Shown here: one piece after another, positions 1-8,610 of the stretch
Numbering within the stretch: the stretch's first letter is position 1
Layout of the letters: each line of letters starts with the position of its first letter
Assembly (NCBI GenBank): GCA_023375785.1
Contig: SZWC01007302.1
Span: forward strand, 9,792 to 45,670
Origin: Penium margaritaceum
Taxonomy: Eukaryota; Streptophyta; Zygnematophyceae; Desmidiales; Peniaceae
Direction of reading: 5' to 3'
Length of the DNA: 35,879 bases
Position numbers and translations under genes: made by a program
The notes under the pieces: generated by a model
Told to the model about the DNA's origin: nothing
Seen by the model: only the letters and a program-made list of their open reading frames with translations
The model's database searches: none

Positions 1-265
1 GGGGGGGGGGTGGGGATGGGTGTGTGTGTATGTATGTGTGTGTGTATATGTGCTTGTGTGTGCGTGCGTGTGTGCGTGTGTGTATGTGCGTGCATGTGTG
101 TGAGTGAGAGTATGTGTGTGTGCATGTGTGAATTTGTGTATGTGTGTGTACGTGTGTATATGTGTGTATGTGTGTGTGTGTGTGATGTGTGTGTGTGTGT
201 GTGTATCCATGTGTGGATGTGCTTACATGTGTGCATGTGTGGGTGCGTGTGTGCGTGCATGCATG
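1..265. repeat. TG/GT-rich microsatellite
   Basis: After a run of ten G, about 250 bases are nearly all alternating TG with scattered TA, CG and CA steps. The alternation fades into a CATG/CACATG-rich stretch up to about 390. Alternating purine-pyrimidine tracts of this length can adopt Z-DNA and are prone to slippage. Any open frame across it (Cys/Val/Met-rich) is an artefact of the repeat. Confidence 0.95.
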
Positions 266-386
266 CGCAAGGGAAAACACATGCATGTACCATCTCATGC
301 ACATGCACATGCTCACTCACGCATGTGCACACGAGTTGTGAGCCTGCTTGCTTGCACATGTGAGTGCTTGCGTAAGGGTGCACACC

Positions 387-526
387 AGATCTGATCCGCG
401 GACCCTGAGTTGGATCCGGCTCCGCGGATCGGTTCAAGGCGGAAGATCCGGATCCGCGGATCCGGATCCGGATCCGCGGATCCTTGGACTCTTGGATCGT
501 TCGATCCGTTGAACCGCGGATCTGCC
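387..526. repeat. GGATCC / CCGCGG palindromic cluster
   Basis: The units GGATCC, CCGGATCC and CCGCGGATC recur. The densest block is 445-483, where GATCCG and GATCCGCGGATC units follow one another without a break. Every unit is self-complementary, so the block can fold on either strand. It has no coding character. It may be a subterminal repeat of a mobile element or a short satellite remnant; the sequence does not decide. Confidence 0.7.
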
Positions 527-1064
527 ATTTCGGCCATTTTCCCTGGGTGACGCGCTGCAACTTGCAAAAAGGCAACTATCACAAAGTCCACGACTTTGCT
601 CAACATCTCTTGCAAATTCTCTATTTTCACATGTCCACCCTATCTCCCTGCTCCATTGTTGCACCCACTAGCTTCTTCACATGTTTGATTCAAAGCATCC
701 ACATAGCAGAGCACTGATGACGCTAATCATTGTAATTACACTTGTTGCGCTCATAAATGTGGTGAACAATTTCATCCATTGCATAAGGGTTCAGTATGAA
801 CTCAGGTATGAAGGTGCACACCTTTATTCATGGCATCATTGTGCACTTTGGATGCAGAAATGAAGGTGCTTCATTCCATTGAATGCATCAACAGGTCATA
901 CATTTCAACTGAGCAAATGGGCAACTCCATCCAATACAGCATACACATGTAATATAACTGAAGAGAAGGATGAGCTTTTCATCCAAAAAAATGCTTCACG
1001 AAACAACATTTCATCTGGAAAAATGCATCACAAAAGTGCTCCTCTCTACATTTCTACGACATCG
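527..1064. other. No recognisable gene or element
   Basis: AT-richer sequence with short, unconserved open frames on both strands. I see no protein motif, LTR terminus or RNA gene. Because the hAT transposase reading on the minus strand ends at 1065, this stretch could be the 3' non-coding end of that transposon, but I could not find its terminal inverted repeat. Confidence 0.5.
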
Positions 1065-1400
1065 TCATCCCCACCCCCCCTCCCCTTCCCCCCTCAGGCC
1101 GAAGTCCCCCATGTGCTCATCCTCCTCGTCGTCGACAAACAGGCTTAGCCCTTCCAACTCCTCTGCTACTGCTCCAACTAGGGGCTCCCGCGCCTGTCGC
1201 CGAAGCTCATTTACACGGTCCTCCTCATCCTTCAACTCCTTAGCCACCTCGCCATGTCGACTGACAGGGATGTCTCGAAGCGTAGGCTTGTTGATCCAGC
1301 TCTTCATCGTCAAGAGGTTCTCCACGGTGAGGTGGGCCAACGAGTGCCGGAAGTCGGCAATGATGTGCCCGCCCAGAGAAAACAAGCGCTCAGAAGGCAT
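1065..1400 (-). pseudogene. hAT transposase C-terminal fragment
   Basis: The minus-strand frame ends at a stop at 1065-1067. From about 1394 downwards it carries roughly 109 codons resembling the C-terminal dimerisation region of hAT (Ac/Tam3-like) DNA transposases: SERLFSLGGHII, then RHSLAHLTVENLLTMKSWIN. That is the conserved block in which hAT proteins pair. An acidic tail (VDDEEDEHMGD) follows. The catalytic RNase H-like core that should precede it is absent, because family A copia sequence on the opposite strand begins at about 1400. In life the protein would bind transposon ends in the nucleus and cut and paste DNA. What remains cannot. The frame continues open past 1400 to 1784, but that part is antisense to copia RT and is not hAT. 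The family call rests on motif recognition only. Confidence 0.75.
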
Positions 1401-3397
1401 CAGAGGACTCTGACAATGATGTAGTTGGGCTGGAGATCCGGTGGAATGATCCGTCGAAGGAGGCACCGTTGGTGCCGAAGCGCGTACTCCCGGCGGAGTT
1501 CGCGTCAGGCGTCCAAGAAAACTCATCTCGATGCGCCGCCTGTCCGGTTGATGGTTCACTAGAGAAGAAGGGATCCTTGGGGAGCCGTCCGCTGGATGAT
1601 TCATTGGAGCTGGCTGAGTTGGAAGAATTGCAGCAGAGTGACAAGATGCCGCCAAGACTGCCGTGTCGCAGTGGGAGGCAACGTAGAGTGGGGAAGCATT
1701 TTGACACAGGCACTGGTCAATGGATTGGCATGATGCGGTGCATGCTGGCTGCATCAACAGAACCAACAACCGTACAAGAGGCACTTGCGCGGCCCGGTGG
1801 GGAGGAGTGGGATGCCACCATCATGTTGGAGTTGGCGTCCATTGCTCAAAACGACATGGTGCAGCTGGTCGACACGCCGAAAGACGCCAAGGTCATCGGC
1901 TCCAAGTGGGTCTTCAAGACCAAGTTCACAAAGGAAGGTGTGGTTGACAAGTACAAGGCGCAGGTCGTGGCAAAGGGATACGCACAGCGTAAGGGCAAAC
2001 ACTACGACGAGACGTTTGCCCCCATCGCCAAGTTCACAAGTATCCACGCGATCCTTGCGGTGGCCGCCACGAAGGACAAGGAGCTCCACCAAATGGACGT
2101 AAAGACGGCCTTCCTCCACGGCATCATCGACAAGGAAATCTACATGGAGGTGCCGGAAGGGGTGGAGGCGTCGGAGGGCAAGGTGTGCAAGCTGCGGAAG
2201 TCCTTGTATAGGCTAAAACAATTGCCCCGATGCTGGTACCAATAGATGGACAACTTCATGGCATGACTCGGCTTCAAGAGTTGTGAAGTAGATTACAGCG
2301 TGTACATGCGGCTCAGCAAGAAACTCCATGAGATTGTTGCACTCTGCGTGGACGATCTGATATTGTGCTCCTTAGACCTCTCGAGCCTACACCAACTGAA
2401 GGAGTAGCTGAGCACCAGGTTCTAGATGTCGGACATGGGGGAGCTGGAGTTCTACCTTGAAGGGAGCATTACGCCGAATTGTAGGGCGTGCACACTTGAG
2501 GTGGGACAGGCTAAATATGTGGCTGAGGTGCTGAAGCGGTACGCATGAAGGACTGCAAACCAATGTGTAGTCTTGTCTTCACAACTTGTGAACTGAGTAC
2601 AGCAACGGCGTCACAAACAAAAGAAGAGCAAGAGGATATGACTGGGGTGCCTTACCAATCGGCGGTGGGCAGCCTCATGTACGCCATGGTCGCGACTCGA
2701 CGGGACTTGGCCTACACTGTGGGCCAAGTGAGCAAGTACGTATCCGATCCAGGGCCACTACAGTGGCAGGCGGTCAAGCGTATCCCCCGGTACCTGCAGG
2801 CAACGCAGCACGTGTGCCTGAGGTTCAACGGCAAAGGGCGGGCGGACCCTTTGCCAATGGTCTGCTACATGGATGCAGACTATGCCGGCGATGTGGACAA
2901 GCGGAAGTCTACATCCGGTTACGTGTTCTTCCTTGCTGGTGCAGCAATCTCGTGGTGCACTAGGAAGCAGGACTACATCGCCACCTCCATAGTGGAAGTA
3001 GAGTACATCGTGCTGGCTGAGGCGGTACAAGAGGCGGTGTGGCTTTGTAGGTTGTTGGGGGAGCTGGGCGTACCGCACCAGCAGCCAACGCTGGTGCAAG
3101 ACGACAACACCGGCTCCATCTTGTTGACCAACAACCCGACGCAGCATAGGAGGACGAAGCACATCCACGTGCGTTATCACTACGCATGGGACATGGTTAA
3201 GAAGGAGCACGTGGTACTGCAACATTGCAGCACGCACAACATGCTTGCGGATTGATTGACCACAGCGCAACCCGTGGACCGGCATGCGATGAGCGTGGCC
3301 GGACTTAAGATGACCAGCTATGACAGGCTGGAGGGTACAGCGGAAGACGAGTGCAAGCAAGCAGGAGTAGCAGGCATGGCAGGTGCAAGGGGAAGAA
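1401..3397 (+). pseudogene. A1 reverse transcriptase-RNase H (broken)
   Basis: The frame runs from the acidic integrase-RT linker through the copia RT (EWDATIMLELASI, SKWVFKTKF, QMDVKTAFLHGII near 2092-2130) to the RNase H region (YQSAVGSLMYAM, YMDADYAGDVDKRKSTSGY, RRTKHIHVRYHYAWD). RT would copy element RNA into DNA in the virus-like particle and RNase H would remove the RNA. The catalytic YVDD box reads CVDD at about 2345-2356. In-frame TAG stops lie at 2243, 2405 and 2423, with a TGA near 2264. A small frameshift near 2540 moves the rest into another frame, which meets a TGA near 3253. Two of the stops (2243, 2405) are also in A2. It cannot give a full protein. Confidence 0.9.
3387..3397 (+). 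promoter_or_regulatory. A1 polypurine tract
   Basis: AAGGGGAAGAA lies directly before the TG of the 3' LTR. That is the position and composition expected of the plus-strand DNA primer in LTR retrotransposons. The matching tract in A2 (11511-11521) is AAGGGGGAGAA. Confidence 0.8.
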
Positions 3398-3655
3398 TGT
3401 TGAAAAATTGCCCCTCCGCATGCCCAAGTGCGGCGCCGGGAGGTGCTGACGAGCTGCCAAAAAGTGGAAACTCCACGCTGGTGGATCTGGCGACTCATGG
3501 ATTGCTCCGATCCTGAAGGATTGTCCATAAACTTTTATGATTTTCTCAATCTGGTGGAAGTTGTTTTGCCGGAATCGGACAAGTATTGAGGGAGATATGG
3601 CCTTCCAAACCTGGGGTGTGTGCAACGGCTCTGGGAGCTGGCCGCGACTCAACAT

Positions 3656-3674
3656 CCGGTCGATAATCGACCGG
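3656..3674. repeat. Perfect 19-bp palindrome in family A LTR
   Basis: CCGGTCGATAATCGACCGG has 9-bp arms around one central A. The A2 5' LTR has a palindrome at the same aligned place (6364-6380) with different but still complementary arms. It could be a protein-binding palindrome or an RNA stem in the LTR transcript. Confidence 0.8.
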
Positions 3675-4127
3675 ACCGAGTAACAAAATACCATCCGGAG
3701 AAAGTGCTCCAATAGGCCTACCAAGACGTCTAGTGGATGATCCGTCTGATCAGGTGAATCATGCACTGGGTCCAGTAGTGCAGGTTGTTACTGAGGGACT
3801 ATGTTTTGTTACTCGGGGACTCAGTCAAATTTCTGACTGCAGGTCCGCAGAGAGGTTTCGAACCTCGTCACACCCCTTCACGAAACTCAACCCAAAAGTG
3901 GCTAGGGTGCATGGAAACAGTGCAAGATATCCCTAGACCATGTGCAAGAGGACCTGCGCCTTGGGAAAGGCGCTTCGCACGCGAAGGAAGGCGCCCCGGC
4001 GTGTGCGCAATATGGGGGCGTTAGGCATTTCTGTGGTGGGTGATACCTGCGCTTTGGCAAGCATAACTCAACCTATGCTTGGCGGAATCGCGCCCGGTCT
4101 GCTGCGTTGGAAAGCTCATGACTAGTC

Positions 4128-4137
4128 CTATAAATGA
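4128..4137 (+). promoter_or_regulatory. Possible TATA box of A1 LTR
   Basis: CCTATAAATG lies about 730 bp into the LTR. The other two family A LTRs have CCTACAAATG here, so this LTR has the better TATA match. Position and motif fit an LTR core promoter, but the assignment is weak. Confidence 0.35.
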
Positions 4138-4341
4138 TATAATCATATCTATGCTCCAAAAGAAACTCAAAACAATGTTATTTCCATCACAAAACTGACT
4201 GTCTCCGAATTCCAGCTCACATAGCGTGAGGCAACCAGAAAGCTCACGCTGAGTCTCACATTCGCCCAAAACAGTAGACATGAACCAATACAGTCTATCA
4301 GACCAGCATTGGGACCACACCACGCGGATTCCATCCTGACA

Positions 4342-4730
4342 GGGAGCCCTACACTCCCGTGCCTTATGCCCATGCTTGCAACCGTTGTGCCACTTCCAAG
4401 GACACTTTGAACCCTTTCCACTTCCATCATTGCCTTTTCCTCTATCCCCACTGCTACCGTTGCTACTCTGAAAAGAACAGGAGTTCTTGCCATGGCCATC
4501 ATACTATGTAGCATAGGCTGAAAAGTTAGCCTCACTACCACTGTGACACATGGCCTTGTCCTGTACGTACTCGGGTATAACTTCATAAGTCTAATTCTCC
4601 TCCTTCTAGCCGCCAAAGATGGTGATCAAAGGACCCCAGCTTTCAGGTAGCTCCTTGAGAAGGATCATGGCCTGCATGTTGGTGTCAATTTCCCTGTTCA
4701 TTTGGCTCACTTGTTGTAGCAATTCTCAAG
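4342..4730 (-). pseudogene. Family C gag fragment with zinc knuckle
   Basis: Read on the minus strand from 4730 to 4342, this is the C-terminal half of a copia Gag. It has REIDTNMQAMILL, LPESWGPLITIFGG and, at the low-coordinate end, a CCHC-like knuckle (HNGCKHGHKAREC) whose first cysteine reads Trp and whose second is displaced by a local GG swap. Gag forms the RNA-packaging shell, and the knuckle binds RNA. It matches minus-strand gag at 20060-20877 and plus-strand gag at 24471-25265. It is cut just after the knuckle by the A1 LTR (4341/4342) and at the other side by the truncated B1 LTR. Several stops are in frame. Confidence 0.8.
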
Positions 4731-5218
4731 AAAGCAAAAAGGCAAGAGGTTGAGGGTCAAGACATGATGGGAGAAATATCCAGAAAGGTTCTAGACTCTT
4801 GGGTTGCCTTGCCATAGTGTGCTGCCTAGGAAAAAGGTACTTCTCCTTACGTTTTAGTAAAGATGAGATCCTCGTGTGCTAGACATAGACACATGGCGAT
4901 TCTCCATGTGATTGTGGGTTATCTGACTACTAGGAGTGTGCCCTGAGAGCATTTTCTAGCTCTCTAGGTTGTAAGTATGTGGTCGGCGTGATTGCATGGC
5001 TGATTTCCTCTCTTGTGTGAGATTATGGAATCGAGTGTGTGAGCCTTAGCCTATTTGGCTAAGTGGTGCGGCTTGTGAGAGCTGACTTGCCCAAGCTGTA
5101 GCTCTATATGTACTCTATCAGTTTAAGTGATTCAATAATAATTCTTCAGTAGAAGTGATGACCTTTGTGTCAAACATGCTCGCTGCTCCAAGGCTGTCTC
5201 TTTTGTCCAGTTCCAACA
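4731..5218 (+). repeat. B1 5' LTR, truncated at its 5' end
   Basis: Collinear with 16815-17302 of the B1 3' LTR. Shared blocks include GGTTGCCTTG, CATAGTGTGCT, GATTTCCTCTCTTGTGT, CTATATGTACTC and the end TTCCAACA. The first roughly 250 bp of the LTR (matching 16567-16814) are missing. The CTATATG segment near 5103 is a candidate TATA box. Confidence 0.85.
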
Positions 5219-5220
5219 CT

Positions 5221-5232
5221 TGGTATCAAAGC
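5221..5232 (+). promoter_or_regulatory. B1 primer-binding site
   Basis: TGGTATCAAAGC begins two bases after the 5' LTR end. It differs by one base from TGGTATCAGAGC, the standard plant copia site complementary to the 3' end of initiator Met tRNA, which primes minus-strand DNA synthesis. Confidence 0.88.
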
Positions 5233-5840
5233 AAGGTTCTGCGAGTTTGAGCCAGCACAGACTGTCACATTGAGAGTCACGGGTTAGGGTCAACGATTAA
5301 TGAAAATTGACAATCAACTAGAGGATTTTCAAGGGAACAACACAAGCTTTCCAACGAGCCCAAGATCAGGAAGATTCAAGGATCGGATGGAGAGTTATGC
5401 TCAAACCGATGTCGGCCAGAGCTACACTCTTCTCTATAAGTAAGGCTGTCCCCATGTGATGTGCCTAACTCTCTTGTTTCTCTGTCAAATCTAAAAAGTA
5501 GCACATGTGAACTGAAGCATTTCTCCAAAGCTTTCCATTGGTGGAAAAGCATTTTCATTCTATTATCACGTTTGTGTGAAACGCCATTTACAAGCTGGTT
5601 GGTTTGAGTTGGAGTAGGAGCAGAAACATACCCTGTTTTCAAAAGGGCATACATTTCAAACTCCCCTATTGATGACTCTGTTTTTTGGGTCCATCTGAAA
5701 TGTTGTGAGTTGCATTTTTAGTGGGGAAGCAGTTCTTCAAAATTCCTAGTCCTTAGCATCTATACTCTATTTCTGTCACACAAACTTCTGGCAAAAGGAG
5801 TGGCAGAAGCAGGGGTAGCGCGGCCACCCAAGGGCAGTGC
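5233..5840 (+). other. B1 leader region, no gene seen
   Basis: Between primer site and gag. No convincing coding frame on either strand. By position it should hold the packaging signal of the element RNA, but I see no motif that proves this. Confidence 0.55.
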
Positions 5841-6098
5841 TTACCATCACCAGAGCTTAGAATGGCAGTAGCAGGCGTTCTGACAGCAGCCTAGGCCTTG
5901 TACAGGCAAAAAATGCACGCCAACTTCACCTTTTGGAATATCTGTACCCGCATCCTTTTGGAGGAGAGGGGCTTGTGGGAGGTGGAGACCAACGACAAGC
6001 GCGCTCCGTCTCCACAGGCAAAAGGCATCATCCCATTGAAGGTGGTGGCAGGGCAGATGCCACACAAGGGTGCAGTATATGTTGTTGAAGGTATTTGA
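5841..6098 (+). pseudogene. B1 gag N-terminal part
   Basis: The plus frame around 5898-6098 reads NFTFWNICTRILLEERGLWE and VETNDKRAPSPQAKG. This matches the start of plant copia Gag proteins (F..W...R..LL..KGLWE, then a spacer before the ..W...D.KA.. block). The next block is found across A2 at 12545 onward, so the insertion split this gag. A 26-bp segment at its end (6056-6081) is repeated at 12501-12526 on the far side of A2. The frame runs into a TGA at the A2 boundary. Confidence 0.7.
6056..6081 (+). repeat. 26-bp direct repeat, left copy
   Basis: Begins GATGCCACACAAGGGTGCAG. The right copy at 12501-12526 begins immediately after the A2 3' LTR and differs at three bases. The left copy is separated from the A2 5' LTR by 17 bp. 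Confidence 0.85.
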
Positions 6099-7069
6099 TG
6101 TTGAATATTTGCCCCTCTGCATGCGCGAGTGCGGTGTCGGGAGGCGTCAACGAGCCACCAGAGAGAGGAAATTCCCCGTCGATGGATATGGCCACTCAAG
6201 GATGGCTTTGAATCCTAGAATGGAGGACAACACTTGAAAGTTGACAGCTCACTGAATTCGTTGGAAGTCGTTTCACTGGAATAGGAAAAGTAACGAGGGA
6301 GATTTGGGATTCCAAAGTTGGGGTGTTTACGACGACTTTGGGAGTCAGCCGCAGGTCGACCGGAGGTGGATAATCCACCTAAACGAGTAACAAAATTCCA
6401 TCTGGGGATTTTGCTCTAAAAGGACTGCTGAGGTGTCCGGTGGATGATCTGATGGATTTAGCAGTGCAGTTTTGTTACAGAGGGACTTAGCCAATGTCCT
6501 GGCTCGGAGTCCGAAACTCACTGGTATAGTTTGTTACTCTGCGAAAATCAAACTTCTGACTCAAGATCCGTGAACAGGTTTTGATCCACTCGACCCCCAT
6601 CGCCAAAAGTGATGATGAAGTTATCAAAATAGACCCTAAAGGCGCGAGGGGCTCCGCTACTACATGTAGGGACATCTACGCCTACGGAATGGCGTTTTAA
6701 AGGGTCCTTGATGTGTGAAGGCGCCTCGGCGGGCGACGTGGTGTGCGTCGCTGACTAAGCAGCTGGTATAGGGTGCTGTGCTTTCATTGACGTTACGGGA
6801 GCTATGGTGATTTGAATGGCGCAGTCTGATGCGTTGGAGAGCTCATAACTAGCCCTACAAATGATCATATCATGTCCATGCTAAAGAACTAATGCAAAAT
6901 TGAATTCTTCCCTTCACAAGCCATTCTCACATTTCTCTTCAAGTGCAAGAAACATAGCGTGAGACGACCTCAAAGCTCATGCTTAGACTCGAAACCACCC
7001 GCACATAACATAGCTCTGAGCATGGAAGACCCTTCACGCCTCGTTGGAACTGCACCCCAGTTCCTAACA
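6099..7069 (+). repeat. A2 5' LTR (971 bp)
   Basis: Starts TGTTGAATATTTGCCCC and ends GTTCCTAACA. Collinear with the A1 and A2 3' LTRs throughout. Divergence from its own partner at 11522-12500 is plain by eye, so the insertion is old. Confidence 0.9.
6364..6380. repeat. 17-bp palindrome in A2 5' LTR
   Basis: AGGTGGATAATCCACCT has 8-bp arms around one A. It occupies the same place as the A1 LTR palindrome at 3656-3674. The GATAATC centre is kept, and two arm positions are changed on both sides so that pairing is retained. Confidence 0.8.
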
Positions 7070-7071
7070 CA

Positions 7072-7084
7072 GGGTTATCAGCCC
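7072..7084 (+). promoter_or_regulatory. Possible A2 primer-binding site
   Basis: GGGTTATCAGCCC lies three bases after the LTR end. It resembles the copia TGGTATCAGAGC site with an extra T and end mismatches. The position is right and the match is poor, as expected in a decayed copy. Confidence 0.4.
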
Positions 7085-7257
7085 ACCACCCTGACCGGCC
7101 TACAAATCGCTCACAACTTTCGCGGCGGACGATATTGTCATCACAGACAACATCATTGTCAAGCTTTGAGGTCTCAAAGTTAAAGACTGCCCAAATGCTG
7201 TAGAAGGAGATGCAGCCCATCCAAAAGTATATAGGAGGTTTTGGGTACGGGATATGG

Positions 7258-7931
7258 AGGTAGTACTTTGAGCTGCACCTTGCGCGTAAGGGGCTGCTGG
7301 ATGTCATGAAGGGAACAGAAGTCCTTGACAAAGCAATGGTAACGGAAGAACAGAAGGAGGCCTTAGTAAAGAAGATCACGGAGGTGCTCATGCTGCTAGT
7401 GTGCGGGAGGGCTGAGTCGCATTGGGCTACTTCTAGGGCTGTAAGCTGGCAGCAAAAGCTTGGCAAAAACTGTCTATCATCCATCAATCCAAGTGGCTAG
7501 CAAACAAAACCGTTGTAATGAAGCGACTCCCAATGGTGAGAATCGAGGAGGGAGACGATGGCATCACCGCCATGCAGCAGATCGAGTTGCTTGCCTCACA
7601 TTGCAATGATGTGGGGTGGAAGATCGACATGCAGATGCAAGAAATGGTTCTCCTCATGGCTCTTCTTGACAATTTGAGCCCTCTCATTAAACTCGTGGGA
7701 GGATGGGTAGAGGACAAGCTCACCTATGGCGTGGTCACAGAGTATTTCCGCAACGAGGTGCAGCGACAGAGTTGCAAGGAGTCCTCGTCGTTCTTATCGG
7801 CCCATGTCACCAAAACGCAAGGTGGCAGAAGCGGGGCCAAGGGAGGTGGCGGACATGGCTGTGACAAGAAGGATGCTTAGAAGAGTGCGTGCCAAAATTG
7901 TGGCAAGGAGGGCCACTAGGCCCGTGAGTGC
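7258..7931 (+). pseudogene. A2 gag with zinc knuckle
   Basis: The frame from about 7258 reads YFELHLARKGLLDVMKG, the copia Gag N-terminal block, to about 7440. A frameshift then moves it to the frame starting at 7518 (MKRLPMVRIEEGDDGITAMQ, QIELLASH, LMALLDNLSPL). The latter matches the oligomerisation part of plant copia Gag. A CCHC RNA-binding knuckle lies at 7890-7931 (CQNCGKEGH, then AREC) with a TAG stop in the position after the histidine, where many relatives have Trp. A TAG at 7878-7880 precedes it. Gag would assemble the virus-like particle and package element RNA. Confidence 0.85.
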
Positions 7932-7934
7932 ACC

Positions 7935-8610
7935 AAGGAGGCAAAGGCTGGTGGCAAAGACGCCAAAGGCAAGAAGGCGCTCCTCAGTGGCACTCAAAAC
8001 CACTACTTCAAGAAGGCCAACCGATGAGGCCTTGAGTCCGGAGCAGAGGAGTATACCTAGGTTGAGAAGGTCAGGTTCATCAACTACACGAAGTCCAGCA
8101 AACCCATGGTGGTCGCGAACGACAAGGTCAAGCTGGCGGCTGGCCAAGGAGACGTGGACGTGGAGGTGGTGGTTGGCAGAAAGCGGGTACAACGCGTCAT
8201 TAAGGACATGCAGCACGTACCCGGCTTGGCTAACATTCTATGTGCTAGCCGCCTCATTCACAAAGGGTACAAGGTGCTCTTCAGGAGAAGAGGGGTAGTC
8301 ATGCAAAAGGAGGGTGGCAGTGAGCCCGTGCTAGAGGCTAAGCGCAAGGGAGGCCTCTACATCATGGAGACCAAGGTGACCCCTGTGGCGATAGATTCAG
8401 CAAACATGCAAGAACACACCGTCAACATCGCCAAAGGAGGGGGAGCTGACCCGGAGCTCTGGCACTGACGACTGGGGCATTCCTCACTCGCAGTTGTGAA
8501 GGAGATGGTGGAGCACGAGCTGGTACGTGGCCTTGTCATCGCCAGTGCGGAAGAGGTGACAAATGCAGCAGTGTACAAAAAGTGCGAGCCTTACATTTTG
8601 GGCAAGGCGT
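7935..8610 (+). pseudogene. A2 protease and pre-integrase region
   Basis: The plus frame, continuous from 8106 to 8468 and recognisable a little before, reads FINYTKSSKPMVVANDKVKL, then GQGDVDVEVVV, MQHVPGLANILCASRLIHKG and GGLYIMETK. This is the copia aspartic protease followed by the GAG-pre-integrase domain (ELWH, stop, RLGHSSLAVVKEM). The protease active site (Asp-Ser/Thr-Gly) should lie just before FINY; I cannot find it in frame. The cysteine pair of the pre-integrase zinc site reads CEPY near 8583, with the second Cys changed to Tyr. The protease would cut the Gag-Pol chain. Confidence 0.8.

Larger units (their letters stand above)
1400..4341 (+). mobile_element. Copia element A1, 5' truncated
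   Basis: This is the 3' part of a Ty1/copia retrotransposon: the integrase-RT linker, RT, RNase H, a polypurine tract and a full 3' LTR. It matches A2 (6099-12500) block by block. Homology to A2 starts near 1401 (EDSDND here, KDSDDD in A2), so the 5' LTR, gag, protease and integrase are missing. The left edge abuts a hAT fragment. The right edge (CA at 4341) abuts minus-strand family C gag. No target-site duplication can be tested because the left end is lost. Confidence 0.9.
3398..4341 (+). repeat. A1 3' LTR (944 bp)
   Basis: Begins TGTTGAAAAATTGCCCC after the polypurine tract and ends ATCCTGACA. It is collinear with the LTRs at 6099-7069 and 11522-12500. Shared landmarks are the start box, CGAGTAACAAAA after a palindrome, GTTACT..GGGACT repeats, a late TATA-like segment and CATAGCGTGAG near the 3' end. 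It would supply promoter and polyadenylation signals. Clearly diverged from the other two copies. Confidence 0.9.

Noticed and set aside
10..363. Open frame rich in Cys, Val and Met on the plus strand
   Set aside because: It is only the TG microsatellite translated; no protein family or composition supports a gene.
2758..3528. 256-codon open frame on the minus strand
   Set aside because: Antisense to the A1 RNase H domain, which is clearly recognisable on the plus strand.
5221..5232. tRNA-like match (initiator Met)
   Set aside because: Only the 12-base primer-site complement is present; there is no tRNA gene or cloverleaf. The same holds for 34331-34342.
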